Part shown: one piece after another, positions 47,059 to 56,241 of the stretch
Numbering within the stretch: the first letter of the stretch is position 1
Layout: each line of letters starts with the position of its first letter
NCBI GenBank assembly: GCA_030656145.1
Contig: JAUSOF010000056.1
Span: 1 to 64,000, forward strand
Length of the DNA: 64,000 nucleotides
Origin: Pseudomonas sp.
GTDB taxonomy: Bacteria > Pseudomonadota > Gammaproteobacteria > Pseudomonadales > Pseudomonadaceae
Reading direction: 5' to 3'
Translations under genes and position numbers: made by a program
Notes under the pieces: model-generated
Databases searched by the model: none
What the model was told of the DNA's origin: nothing
What the model saw: the letters and a program-made list of their open reading frames with translations, nothing else

Positions 47059-48066
47059 TTAGTTTTTACGGCGTTTGAGTTGATCGGTCAGCTGGGTCGG
47101 CAGGTTGCGAATCACCAGGGTATCGCTGCTTTCGTCGTATTCGACTTTCGAGCCGAGCAGGTGCGCCTCGAAGCTGATCGACAGGCCTTCGGCGCGGCCG
47201 GTGAAACGCTGGAACTGGCTGAGGGTGCGTTTGTCCGCCGGGATTTCCGGCGACAGGCCGTAATCCTTGTTGCGGATATGGTCGTAGAAGGCCTTGGGCC
47301 GCTCTTCGTCGATCAGTCCCGAGAGCTCCGTCAGGGTCATGGGCTCGCCCAGTTTGGCCTGGCTGGTGGCATAACCGACCAGGGTTTTGGTCTTCTCGCG
47401 GGCAGTCTCTTCCGGCAGGTCCTCGCTTTCGACGAAGTCGCTGAAAGCCTTGAGCAGGGTGCGCGTTTCGCCTGGGCCGTCGACGCCTTCCTGGCAGCCG
47501 ATAAAGTCGCGGAAGTACTCCGAGACCTTCTTGCCGTTCTTGCCCTTGATAAAGGAGATGTACTGCTTGGAGTTGGCGTTGTTCTGCCATTCGGAAATAT
47601 TGATCCGCGCTGCCAGGTGCAGCTGGCTCAGGTCCAGGTGTTTGGCCGCCGTGACGTCGAGCGCCTCGTTGACCGCCACGCCTTCGCTGTGATGCAGCAG
47701 GGCGATCACCAGGTAGTCGGTCATGCCTTGCTGGTAATGGGCGAACAATACGTGGCCGCCGGTGGACAGATTGGACTCCTCCATCAGCTTCTGCAGGTGC
47801 TCGACCGCCTGGCGGCTGAAGGCAGCGAAGTCCTGGCCTTCTTCCAGGTAGTTCTTCAACCAGCCACTGAACGGGTAGGCACCGGACTCGGCGTGAAACA
47901 AACCCCAGGCCTTGCCCTGCTTGGCGTTGTAGCTCTCGTTGAGGTCGGCGAGCATGTTCTCGATGGCCTGCGAGGCACCCAGTTCGGTGTCGCGGGCATG
48001 CAGTACGGCGGGAGTGCCATCGGGTTTCTTGTCGATCAGGTGAACGATGCAGTGGCGGATCGGCAT
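47059..48066 (-). CDS. ndpA: Nucleoid-associated protein NdpA (YejK)
   Basis: This 335-residue protein matches the YejK/NdpA family over its length: [32 protein letters not shown] at the start, [25 protein letters not shown] in the middle, and a tail ending LKRRKN. Members bind DNA in the nucleoid, and related proteins in P. putida interact with the IncP-7 plasmid. It starts the leftward operon with PPK2 and the HExxH protein. Confidence 0.93.
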   Translation of the reverse strand: MPIRHCIVHLIDKKPDGTPAVLHARDTELGASQAIENMLADLNESYNAKQGKAWGLFHAESGAYPFSGWLKNYLEEGQDFAAFSRQAVEHLQKLMEESNLSTGGHVLFAHYQQGMTDYLVIALLHHSEGVAVNEALDVTAAKHLDLSQLHLAARINISEWQNNANSKQYISFIKGKNGKKVSEYFRDFIGCQEGVDGPGETRTLLKAFSDFVESEDLPEETAREKTKTLVGYATSQAKLGEPMTLTELSGLIDEERPKAFYDHIRNKDYGLSPEIPADKRTLSQFQRFTGRAEGLSISFEAHLLGSKVEYDESSDTLVIRNLPTQLTDQLKRRKN

Positions 48067-48184
48067 GGGCGGTCTCTTGATGCGTTAAGCGTTGGGCAGA
48101 TGCGGGCTATTGCCGCGCAGTTTACCCGAGTGGCTCGCTCCGGGGCGTTCGACGTTTGGACGGCGGGGGATCTCCTGCAGGCTG

Positions 48185-49462
48185 TCAGGCCGAGGGTGGT
48201 GTTTCGCCCAGCAGGCGGCGCGAACGCAAACTGCGGCCGTAATCGAGTAGCGCCAGCACGGCCAGCAACCCCAGGGCATACCCGGCGTCGCCGCCGAGCA
48301 TGACCAGCACCGCGGTGCAGAGCAGCGCACTGAAGCCGGCCAGCCAGCGCCAGATGCCTTTGAGCAAGACCCAGCCTGCGGCCATGCTCAGCAGGTAGAC
48401 GACCACGAAGTTGCCGTTGGCGTAGCGGATCAGGTCGTCCACCGAGAGGCTGAGCAGGCCGGCCAGGCCGACGCACAGGGCGCAGCTCAGGACCACCAGC
48501 AGCAGGGCGCGGGCGGGCACGCCGTGGTGGTTGCGTTGGGCCAGGCGGGCCGGCAGTTTGCCTTCGTCGGCCAGGCTCCAGATCAGCCGGGCGAAGCCCT
48601 GGATATAGACGTTGATCGAGGCGAAGCAGGCCAGGTAGCCGACTACCGCGATCAGCCAGCGCGCCTGCCCGCCCAGCAGCAGGTCGAACAGGCGTGGCAG
48701 CGAGGCGGCGTCGCTGTGCACATCGCCGTACGCCTGGAAACTCAGCACCGCCACCGAACAGGCCCAGTACACCAGGCCGGCGAGCAGTACGCCGAACAGC
48801 AGCGCCAGCGGGAAGTCGCGTGCGGGATTCTTGAACTCCTCGCCCATGTGGGTGAAGGCCTCAATGCCGACGAAACACCAGAACATCACCCCCAGCGCGG
48901 CCGGCAGCAGGTGCCAGGAGCCCGCGATGGGCGGCAGCAGTGGCTGACTGCTCAGCGGCAAGTCGCCGACCCACCAGATCAGCCCGACGCTGCCGACGAT
49001 GGCCACGGCGATCAGGCCCTGCAGCATGCCGGAGGCCTTGGCTGGCCGCTGGCCGAGCAGCAGGATGGCGCCCAGGGTCGCGAGCTGGATGGCCAGCATC
49101 TGCCCGCGATCCAGGTCGACCACGGCTTGCCAGAAGCCGCTGGCGATATTCAGCGCCGCCGGCAAGCCGACCGGCAACACCGCGAGGAACAGCAGGGCGC
49201 TGAGGCGCTCCATGCGCGGGCCAAAGGCACGGCCGATCAAGTGCGGCGCACCGCCGGCATGGGGGTAGTGACGACCCAGTTGAGCGAAGGTGAAGGCGAT
49301 CGGCAGCACCAGGGCGATGAGGATCATCCAGGCCCACAACGAGGCTTCGCCTGCTGCGGTGGCAGCGAGTGCCGGGACCACAAAAATCCCGGTGCCAAGC
49401 AGCGAGGTGCTCAGCAGGCCGATGCCTTGCAGCAGGCCCAGTTCTTGGTTCAGGCGGCTCAT
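48185..49462 (-). CDS. yjeH: APC-family amino acid transporter, YjeH type
   Basis: This 425-residue inner-membrane transporter has about 11-12 hydrophobic helices. The APC signature GLLSTSLLGTGIFVVPALAATAAGEASLWAW is in helix 1. E. coli YjeH exports methionine and branched-chain amino acids; the same role here is inferred. The ATG at 49462 was chosen; a longer in-frame extension runs into the divergent gene and is an artefact. An Lrp/AsnC-family gene diverges from it, a common arrangement for amino acid exporters. Confidence 0.9.
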   Translation of the reverse strand: MSRLNQELGLLQGIGLLSTSLLGTGIFVVPALAATAAGEASLWAWMILIALVLPIAFTFAQLGRHYPHAGGAPHLIGRAFGPRMERLSALLFLAVLPVGLPAALNIASGFWQAVVDLDRGQMLAIQLATLGAILLLGQRPAKASGMLQGLIAVAIVGSVGLIWWVGDLPLSSQPLLPPIAGSWHLLPAALGVMFWCFVGIEAFTHMGEEFKNPARDFPLALLFGVLLAGLVYWACSVAVLSFQAYGDVHSDAASLPRLFDLLLGGQARWLIAVVGYLACFASINVYIQGFARLIWSLADEGKLPARLAQRNHHGVPARALLLVVLSCALCVGLAGLLSLSVDDLIRYANGNFVVVYLLSMAAGWVLLKGIWRWLAGFSALLCTAVLVMLGGDAGYALGLLAVLALLDYGRSLRSRRLLGETPPSA

Positions 49463-49591
49463 GTTGTATGCTCTGACGTTTCGTTCGCCATGATAATTCG
49501 CCCGCCTGCTGCTGGATGCTGGCGAAGTGGTGGTTTTGTCCGGCGAACTGGCGGCATTGACCGTCACATTGCCTTTTGCCCGAGAGCTCAA
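49463..49591. promoter_or_regulatory. yjeH-lrp divergent control region with 21-bp spaced direct repeats
   Basis: GGCGAAGTGGTGG at 49519-49531 and GGCGAACTGGCGG at 49540-49552 differ at two positions and are exactly 21 bp apart, or two helical turns. They lie in the shared promoter region and may be binding sites for the Lrp-type protein. Confidence 0.45.
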
Positions 49592-50011
49592 GTGGACAAG
49601 TTTGATCAGCAGATCCTCGCCCTGTTGCGCGCCGATGCGCGTGTGCCGGCGAGCCAGATTGCCCGTGTCGTCAACCTGTCGCGTTCGGCGGTGAGCGAGC
49701 GCATTCGCCAGCTGGAGCAGCGCGGCATTATCAGTGGCTACCATGCCCAGATAGCAAGCCCGGCCGATGCGGGGATCAAGGCTTACCTGGAGTTGTTTTA
49801 CTGCGGTGGGCGCTGCGAAAACTACGTGGAGCGCATGCGCAGCTTCAGCGAAGTACGTCGCTGCAGTGGCATCAGCGGCGAGACCGACATGCTGGTGTAT
49901 ATCGAAGCGCCCTCGATGCAGCGCTTCAGCGAGATCCGCGGGGAGATCGAAAACTACCCTGGTATGCAGAAGGTCAAGACCCATGTGGTGGTCAAGGATT
50001 GGACCTTTTGA
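49592..50011 (+). CDS. Lrp/AsnC family transcriptional regulator
   Basis: This 139-residue regulator has an HTH at 5-55 (DQQILALLRADARVPASQIARVVNLSRSAVSERIRQLEQRGIIS). A C-terminal RAM/ligand-binding domain follows (GIKAYLELFYCGG, CSGISGETDMLVYIEA). GTG at 49592 is the only start giving the standard family N-terminus, with GAGAG upstream. It is divergent from the yjeH-type transporter, which it probably controls in response to an amino acid. Confidence 0.9.
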   Translation: MDKFDQQILALLRADARVPASQIARVVNLSRSAVSERIRQLEQRGIISGYHAQIASPADAGIKAYLELFYCGGRCENYVERMRSFSEVRRCSGISGETDMLVYIEAPSMQRFSEIRGEIENYPGMQKVKTHVVVKDWTF

Positions 50012-50084
50012 GTCGATCGGCTGGCGCCTTGTTGGTTGCCCTTCCTTGTTTCTTTCACCGCCTCTCAGTCTGGTAGTCCCGCCC

Positions 50085-51305
50085 ATGCGCATCCTTCACA
50101 CTTCCGACTGGCACCTCGGCCAGCACTTCATGGGCAAGACTCGCCAGGCCGAACACCAGGCATTCTGCGCCTGGCTGATCGAGCAGGTGCGCGTGCATGA
50201 GGTCGATGCGCTGCTGATCGTCGGCGATATCTTCGACACAGGTGCGCCGCCCAGCTATGCCCGCGAGCAGTACAACCGCTTTATCGTCGAACTACGCAGT
50301 ACGGGTTGCGAGCTGGTGGTACTGGGCGGCAACCACGACTCGGTGGCCATGCTCGGCGAGAGCAAGACCCTGCTGGCGCAACTGGATACCCGGGTGATCC
50401 CAGGCGTCTGTGAGGAGTTGAGTGAGCAGCTGCTGGTGCTCAAGAAACGCGATGGCACGCCCGGCGCGCTGCTCTGCGGCATCCCCTTTATCCGTCCGCG
50501 CGATGTGCTGCAGAGCCAGGCTGGGCAGAGTGCGCAGGACAAGCAGTTGTCGCTGCAGCAGGCGATCCAGCAGCATTACCAAGACCTGTATGCGCTGGCA
50601 CTTGCCCTGCGCGACGAGCTGGGCGGCGACTTGCCGATCATCGCCAGCGGGCACCTGACCACGGTCGGCGCCAGCGCCAGCGAGTCGGTGCGCGAGATCT
50701 ACGTCGGCAGCCTGGAAGCCTTCCCCACCAGCGCTTTCCCGCCGGCCGCCTATATCGCCCTGGGCCACATCCACCGGCCGCAGAAGGTCGGCGGTCTGCA
50801 ACATATCCGCTACTGCGGCTCGCCGATCCCCTTGAGTTTCGACGAGGCCCGGCAGCAGAAGGAGGTGTTGCTGGTCGAGCTGGATAGCAGCGGCTTGCGT
50901 GACGTCACGGCCTTGCCCGTGCCGCGGTTCCAGCCGTTGCTGTCGTTGCGCGGCTCGCTCAAGGAACTGCAACAGGCGATTGCCGAGGCTGCGCAGCAGG
51001 GCCGCGATGAGCTGCCGGTGTGGCTGGAGGTGCAGGTGAGCACCGATGACTACCTGAGTGACCTGCAACTGCGTATCGCCGCACTTTGTGAAGGCTTGCC
51101 GGTCGAGGTGCTGCGCATCCGCCGTGAGCGCGGCACAGCCGTGGCTGCGTTACAGGGGCAGGCCAAAGAAACCCTGGACGAACTGAGCGTGGAGGAGGTG
51201 TTCGCCCAGCGCCTGAGTAGCGAAACCCTGGATGCTGCGCAGCAGGCGCCCTTGCTCGCCTTGTACCGCCAGGTAGTCGGCGAATTGCGCGAGGGCGAGG
51301 CATGA
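50085..51305 (+). CDS. sbcD: Exonuclease SbcCD, nuclease subunit SbcD
   Basis: This 406-residue Mre11-type nuclease cleaves DNA hairpins and protein-blocked ends together with SbcC. The metallophosphoesterase motifs are HTSDWHLG (Asp8, His10), VGDIFDTG, GGNHDS (Asn83, His84, Asp85), ASGHLTT and GHIHRPQ. The C-terminal SbcC-contacting region follows. Its stop overlaps the sbcC ATG by 4 bp, which couples translation. The true start is ATG 50085; the open frame upstream is not coding. Confidence 0.96.
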   Translation: MRILHTSDWHLGQHFMGKTRQAEHQAFCAWLIEQVRVHEVDALLIVGDIFDTGAPPSYAREQYNRFIVELRSTGCELVVLGGNHDSVAMLGESKTLLAQLDTRVIPGVCEELSEQLLVLKKRDGTPGALLCGIPFIRPRDVLQSQAGQSAQDKQLSLQQAIQQHYQDLYALALALRDELGGDLPIIASGHLTTVGASASESVREIYVGSLEAFPTSAFPPAAYIALGHIHRPQKVGGLQHIRYCGSPIPLSFDEARQQKEVLLVELDSSGLRDVTALPVPRFQPLLSLRGSLKELQQAIAEAAQQGRDELPVWLEVQVSTDDYLSDLQLRIAALCEGLPVEVLRIRRERGTAVAALQGQAKETLDELSVEEVFAQRLSSETLDAAQQAPLLALYRQVVGELREGEA

Positions 51306-54300
51306 AGATTCTCAGTCTGCGCCTGAAGAACCTTAACTCGCTGAAGGGCGAATGGAAGATCGACTTCACCGCCGAGCCGTTCAAGGACAACGGCCTGTTC
51401 GCCATTACCGGGCCGACCGGTGCCGGCAAGACCACTCTGCTCGACGCCATCTGCCTGGCTCTTTACCACCGCACGCCGCGCATGAGTAGCGTGTCGGCCG
51501 GCGCCAACGAACTGATGACCCGGCACACCGGCGATTGCCTGGCCGAGGTCGAGTTCGAGGTCAAGGGTGCGCGCTACCGTGCGTTCTGGAGCCAGCGCCG
51601 CGCCCGCGACAAAGCCGAGGGTGCCTTACAGGCGCCCAAGGTGGAACTGGCAGCGGCCGATGGCAGCATCCTTACCGACAAGATCAACGAGAAGCTGCGC
51701 GAGACCGAGCGCCTCACGGGGCTGGATTTCGAGCGTTTCACCAAGTCCATGCTGCTGGCCCAGGGCGGTTTCGCCGCCTTCCTCGAGGCCAACGCCAACC
51801 AGCGCGCCGAGTTGCTGGAAGAGCTGACTGGCACCGATATCTACGGGCAAATTTCCCAGCGCGTGTTCGAGCAGACCCGCGAGGTCAAGGTTGCCCTCGA
51901 CCAGTTGCGCGCCAGGGCCGAAGGCGTCGAGTTGCTCAGCGATGAGCAGCGCCAGCAGCTGCAGGGCGAAGCCGCGCAACAGACCAGCGAAGGAGCCGGT
52001 CTGAGCGCGCAACAGGCCGAGCTGCGTCGACAGCGCCAATGGCGCGAGGAGCTGGCCAAGGCCCAGGCTCAGCTGCAGGCCACCAGCCTTAGCGAGCAGG
52101 CGGCGCAGCAGGCGCTGCAGGATGCCCAGCCACAGCTGGCGCAACTGGCCGCCAGCGAGCCGGCGGCCAGGCTGCAGCCGATCCATCGCGACTGGCAGCA
52201 GGCGCGCCAGGCCCTGGCGCAGACCGAGCAGGGGCTGCAACAGAATAGCGATGAGCTACTCCAGATCGGCGAGGCCATTGCCGCTGGCACCTGGCAGGCC
52301 AGCCAGCTCAGCGGCCAGTGGCTGGCCGAGTGTGAGCTGGCTGGCCTGCGCCTGGCCGAGCAACTGCAGCAGCTGCAGCGGCAACTGGCCGAGCAGCCGC
52401 AACATGGCCGTCTGGGCGAGCAGCTGGGCGGTTGGCGGGAGCAATTCAAGGCGCGCCAGCAGTTGGCCGAGGAGATCGCGCAACTGGGACGCAACCAGCA
52501 GCAGGAGCAGCAGGCCGTTGCCAGTCTCCAGGCGCAGCTTGGCCAGCAGGGCGAACAGCTGGCCGCCGAACACCAGCGGCTGCAGCTGGCCCGGCAGCAG
52601 GAGGGCGAGCGGCAGCAGCATCTGCATGAGCTGTTGGCCGGGCGCAGTGAGGCGTCGTTGCGCGAGCGCTGGCAACACTTGCATCGCCAGGGCGGGCTGC
52701 TGGCCCAGCTCGGTGAACTGGCCAGCGCGCGCACGCAGTTGGCCGACGAACAGGCGCAGCTGGGGGCCGCCCTGACGGCGCTGCGCGAGCAGCACCGACT
52801 CAAGGATGCCGAGGTAGTGCAGCTGCGCCAGGCGTACAAGGACCTGCAGCAACAGGTGCGCGACCAGGAAAAACTGCTGGAGCAGGAACAGCGTATCCAG
52901 GCCCTGGAAACCTACCGCGCCCAGTTGCAGGAAGGCGAAGCCTGCCCGTTGTGCGGCTCCCATGAGCACCCGGCGGTCGCGACTTACCAGACGTTGGACG
53001 TACCCGCCACCCAGCGCACCCTGCAGGCCAGGCGTGAGCAACTGGATAGCCTCGCCGAGCGGGGGCGGCAGCTGGCCGCTGAGCTGGAAAAGCTCGCCGC
53101 GCGCCTGGAGCAGCAGGAACAGCAACTGCAGCGCAGCCGGCAGAGCCAGGTTGAGCAGGAGCAGCGCTGGCAGGCGCTGAGCGGGCAACTGGACAGTCCC
53201 CCGGTCGATGCCGCTGCTCTGGCCGAGCGTCAGGCGCAGCAGGCCAGCGAACTGCAGGTGCTGCAGAGCAATCTCGATCAGCTGGAGCAGCTCAAGACCA
53301 GCGCGGAGCAGGCCCGCCAGGCGCGTGTACAGCTCGAGCAGGGCTACAGTGAGCAGGAACAGCGGCAGGCGCTGGCCATCCAGCAGCTGCAGCAGCGTGA
53401 AGAGCGGGGGCGCGAACTGCAGGGCCGCCAGGAACTGCTGCAGCGCACTGCCGGCGAGCGCGACGGCGCGCTGAGGCAGGCCCTAGTCGCGTTCGGCTAT
53501 GCACTGCCGGACGATGGTGCCGCCTGGCTGGCCGAGCGACAGGCCGAATGGCAGCGCTGGCAGCAGGCCCAGGAGCAATGCCAGCGTCTGGAGCGCGAAT
53601 TGGCCGAGCAGGCCCATGCTCTGGACGCCGCCGCGCAGCAGCATCGGCAGTGGCAGGACAGTTGGCTGGCGCTGGGCCAAGCCGAGCGTCCAGCCCTGGC
53701 GCTACAGGGCGAGCCGCAGCTGGCCTTGCCCCAGGTGGTGGCGCAACTGGAGGACGCGCAGCGTAGCCAGCAGCAAAAGGGTGGCATCCGCGACAGCCTG
53801 GAGAGCCGCCGGCAGGACCAGCAGGTCTATCTGCAGCAGGCCGAGCAACAGTGGTCGGCGGCCCTGGCCGCCAGCCCCTTTGCCGATCAGGCGGCCTTTC
53901 TCGCGGCCGTGCTGGATGAGCCGCAGCGCCAGCAGCTCGCCGAGTTGCAGGCGCGCCTGACCAAGGTCCTGAGCGATGCTCAGGTACTGCAGGCCGCCGC
54001 CGCACAGCAGCTGGCTGGCCTGCAGGCCAGTCCGGCGACCGATCTCGGCGCCGAGCAACTGGACGAGCAGTTGCTCAGCCTCGATGCTCGGCTGAACACC
54101 CTGACCCAGCGCCAGGGCGAAATCCGCGCACAACTGCAGGGCGACGATGGGCGGCGGCAGAATCTTCAGAGTTTGTTCGCCGAGATTTCTGCCAAGCAGG
54201 TCGCGTATGACCTCTGGCAGCAACTCAACAGCCTGATCGGCTCGGCCGACGGCGCCAAGTACCGCAAGTTTGCCCAGGGCCTGACCCTCGATCACCTGGT

Positions 54301-54736
54301 CTACCTGGCCAATCAGCAACTTGCACGCCTGCACGGCCGCTACCAGCTGGCGCGGCGCAGCAGCGGCGAGCTGGAGCTGGAAGTGATCGACACCTGGCAG
54401 GCCGATGTCGCGCGCGACACCAAGACCCTGTCCGGTGGCGAAAGCTTTCTGGTCAGCCTGGCCCTGGCGTTGGCGCTGTCGGATCTGGTCAGCCACAAGA
54501 CCAGCATCGATTCGCTGTTCCTCGATGAAGGCTTCGGCACCCTGGACGGCGAAACCCTGGAAATCGCCCTGGATGCCCTCGACAGCCTGAATGCCAGTGG
54601 CAAGATGATCGGCGTGATCAGTCATGTCGAGGCGCTGAAGGAACGAATACCGGTGCAACTCAAAGTGCACAAGGGCGTGGGCATGGGCTACAGCGGCCTG
54701 GACCGGCGCTTTGCGGTGGTCGCTCGGGGCGATTGA
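51302..54736 (+). CDS. sbcC: Exonuclease SbcCD, ATPase subunit SbcC
   Basis: This 1144-residue Rad50-type SMC-like ATPase has Walker A GPTGAGKT at 37-44. Two very long coiled coils rich in Gln, Glu and Leu meet at the zinc hook CPLC near residues 548-551. The ABC signature LSGGESF is near 1043, and Walker B LFLDEGFGTLDGE near 1077. Together with SbcD it processes DNA ends and hairpins. The coiled-coil bias produces long open frames on all strands, which are not genes. Confidence 0.96.
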   Translation: MKILSLRLKNLNSLKGEWKIDFTAEPFKDNGLFAITGPTGAGKTTLLDAICLALYHRTPRMSSVSAGANELMTRHTGDCLAEVEFEVKGARYRAFWSQRRARDKAEGALQAPKVELAAADGSILTDKINEKLRETERLTGLDFERFTKSMLLAQGGFAAFLEANANQRAELLEELTGTDIYGQISQRVFEQTREVKVALDQLRARAEGVELLSDEQRQQLQGEAAQQTSEGAGLSAQQAELRRQRQWREELAKAQAQLQATSLSEQAAQQALQDAQPQLAQLAASEPAARLQPIHRDWQQARQALAQTEQGLQQNSDELLQIGEAIAAGTWQASQLSGQWLAECELAGLRLAEQLQQLQRQLAEQPQHGRLGEQLGGWREQFKARQQLAEEIAQLGRNQQQEQQAVASLQAQLGQQGEQLAAEHQRLQLARQQEGERQQHLHELLAGRSEASLRERWQHLHRQGGLLAQLGELASARTQLADEQAQLGAALTALREQHRLKDAEVVQLRQAYKDLQQQVRDQEKLLEQEQRIQALETYRAQLQEGEACPLCGSHEHPAVATYQTLDVPATQRTLQARREQLDSLAERGRQLAAELEKLAARLEQQEQQLQRSRQSQVEQEQRWQALSGQLDSPPVDAAALAERQAQQASELQVLQSNLDQLEQLKTSAEQARQARVQLEQGYSEQEQRQALAIQQLQQREERGRELQGRQELLQRTAGERDGALRQALVAFGYALPDDGAAWLAERQAEWQRWQQAQEQCQRLERELAEQAHALDAAAQQHRQWQDSWLALGQAERPALALQGEPQLALPQVVAQLEDAQRSQQQKGGIRDSLESRRQDQQVYLQQAEQQWSAALAASPFADQAAFLAAVLDEPQRQQLAELQARLTKVLSDAQVLQAAAAQQLAGLQASPATDLGAEQLDEQLLSLDARLNTLTQRQGEIRAQLQGDDGRRQNLQSLFAEISAKQVAYDLWQQLNSLIGSADGAKYRKFAQGLTLDHLVYLANQQLARLHGRYQLARRSSGELELEVIDTWQADVARDTKTLSGGESFLVSLALALALSDLVSHKTSIDSLFLDEGFGTLDGETLEIALDALDSLNASGKMIGVISHVEALKERIPVQLKVHKGVGMGYSGLDRRFAVVARGD

Positions 54737-54769
54737 TTTACGGCAATATTGCGCTGCCATGGTTAAACC

Positions 54770-54775
54770 TATACT
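54770..54775 (+). promoter_or_regulatory. Candidate -10 box before the 54.8 kb solute-binding gene
   Basis: TATACT lies 69 bp before the GTG start. A GCAATATTGC palindrome at 54743-54752 covers the expected -35 region, where TTGCGC (54749-54754) is a weak -35 with only 15-bp spacing. Confidence 0.35.
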
Positions 54776-54843
54776 TGCCACATCTCAAGGTCCCCTGATG
54801 CTCGGGGCCGGCAATTCTCGTTACGCTGATGGAGCATCACGCA

Positions 54844-55644
54844 GTGGCCAAGGCACTTCTCGGTGTTGTCCTGGTTTATCTACTCTCGGGCGTGCTGCCA
54901 GCAGCGGCGGCCGTTCCAGTGGGCGGCCCGGCGCTTAAACTGTGCTACGAGGATCAGGATTCCTACCCCTGGGTGATGAACGACGGGAGCGGCCTCAACC
55001 TGCAGTTGCTCGGTCTGGTCGAGCAAGCGCTGGGGCTGCGTTTCGAGTTCGTTGCGTTGCCCTGGAGCCGCTGTCTCGCCGGCCTTGAGCGCGGGACTTA
55101 TGACGGTGCTTTCGCCTCCAGTTACAAGGCCGGGCGTCTGGCTATCGGCCGCTACCCGATGGATACCGATGGTCGTCTGGATGAGCGCAAGCGCCTGCAT
55201 ACCTCGATCTATGCCCTGTACCGGCGCAAGGATAGCCAGGTGGGCTGGAACGGCAGGGAGTTCCGTCAGCTCGATGGTCGCATCGGCTCACTGAGTGATT
55301 TCTCCATCGTCGACTTCATTCGCGAACATGGCGCCGAGGTGGATGAAACCAGCCGTGATCCTCTGGCACTGCTGCAGATGCTCCGCCATGGTCGGGTGCA
55401 GGCTGCCGCACTGCAAAGCCTGCGTGGTGACTTTCTCCTGCAGGCTCATCCGCAGTTGGCAGCAGTGATCGAGAAGGTCAAGTTGCCGCTCGAGGAGAAG
55501 GCCTATTACCTGATGCTGTCGAATGCCTACGTCGGCGCTCACCCGATTATGGCCGCGGCCATCTGGGACGAGATAGAGCGCCAGCGCGAGTCACCGCAGT
55601 ACCAGGTACTGATGCAGGCTTTTCTGGCTGGACCTATACCCTAA
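54844..55644 (+). CDS. Orphan periplasmic solute-binding protein, family 3-like
   Basis: The product is about 266 residues with a signal peptide (VYLLSGVLPAAAA). The mature domain resembles amino-acid-binding SBP_bac_3 proteins (LCYEDQDSYPWVMNDGSGLNLQLLGLVEQALGLRFEFVALPWSRCLAGLERGTYDGAFA). No ABC permease or ATPase gene is beside it. The GTG at 54844 has GGAG nine nt upstream and gives a normal signal peptide; the ATG at 54829 has no ribosome binding site. It may deliver a ligand to a distant transporter or sensor. The ligand is unknown. Confidence 0.82.
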   Translation: MAKALLGVVLVYLLSGVLPAAAAVPVGGPALKLCYEDQDSYPWVMNDGSGLNLQLLGLVEQALGLRFEFVALPWSRCLAGLERGTYDGAFASSYKAGRLAIGRYPMDTDGRLDERKRLHTSIYALYRRKDSQVGWNGREFRQLDGRIGSLSDFSIVDFIREHGAEVDETSRDPLALLQMLRHGRVQAAALQSLRGDFLLQAHPQLAAVIEKVKLPLEEKAYYLMLSNAYVGAHPIMAAAIWDEIERQRESPQYQVLMQAFLAGPIP

Positions 55645-55671
55645 GGCCGGCGTGTCAGCATTGCCGGACAC

Positions 55672-56139
55672 ATGCAGCGATTAGGCCGCCTACCACTCAC
55701 AGCAGGATTACCAGTGGCCCTCGTATTTTTAGTCAATACCCTGATCGTGATAACCGTCGTCGTCATTCACTACGAGTTCCTGTTTCGGCTGACCCTGCTG
55801 TTGCCGCGCATTAAGGTCCGCCATCGCTTTCGCATCGTGCTGGGGGTTGGTGGTGCTCTGCTGGCTCATGCGGTCGAGGTGTGGATATTTGCCATCGCCT
55901 ACTACCTGATGCACCGCGCCGATGGCTGGGGTTACCTGGAAGGCAATTTCAACGGCAGTTATATGGATGCGGTGTATTTTTCCTTCACGATCTTCACCAC
56001 CCTGGGCTTCGGTGATATCCAGCCGCACGGTGATCTGCGTTTTCTCACCGGCATCGAATCACTCACCGGGTTGGTGCTGATTACCTGGAGTGCGTCATTC
56101 CTCTTCGTCGAAATGCAGCGGTTCTGGAACACCCGGTAG
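55672..56139 (+). CDS. Small ion channel with potassium-type selectivity filter
   Basis: The product is 155 residues. There are hydrophobic helices at about 12-42, 55-80 and 123-148, with a pore loop before the last. The filter reads FTTLGFGDIQP at about 110-120, the TxGFGD variant of the potassium signature TVGYGD. No cytoplasmic RCK domain is present. It starts 27 bp after the solute-binding gene and may be co-transcribed. Conductance and ion selectivity are inferred from the filter only. Confidence 0.84.
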   Translation: MQRLGRLPLTAGLPVALVFLVNTLIVITVVVIHYEFLFRLTLLLPRIKVRHRFRIVLGVGGALLAHAVEVWIFAIAYYLMHRADGWGYLEGNFNGSYMDAVYFSFTIFTTLGFGDIQPHGDLRFLTGIESLTGLVLITWSASFLFVEMQRFWNTR

Positions 56140-56241
56140 TGCAGGGTGCTGCCGCTCTATTATCCCGGCTAACAGGATTGACCGTTGGTAACTGCTCCTT
56201 GGCAGGCGCATGATTACCGTTGGTTCTGACGAGCATTACCC

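Noticed and set aside
49463..50092. 210-codon upstream extension of the yjeH-type frame
   Set aside because: It runs antisense through the Lrp-type gene; the transporter family starts at the ATG at 49462.
51626..54781. Several long frames on both strands overlapping sbcC
   Set aside because: The Gln/Glu/Leu/Ala-rich coiled coil leaves few stop codons in other frames. The products are low-complexity and unlike any family.
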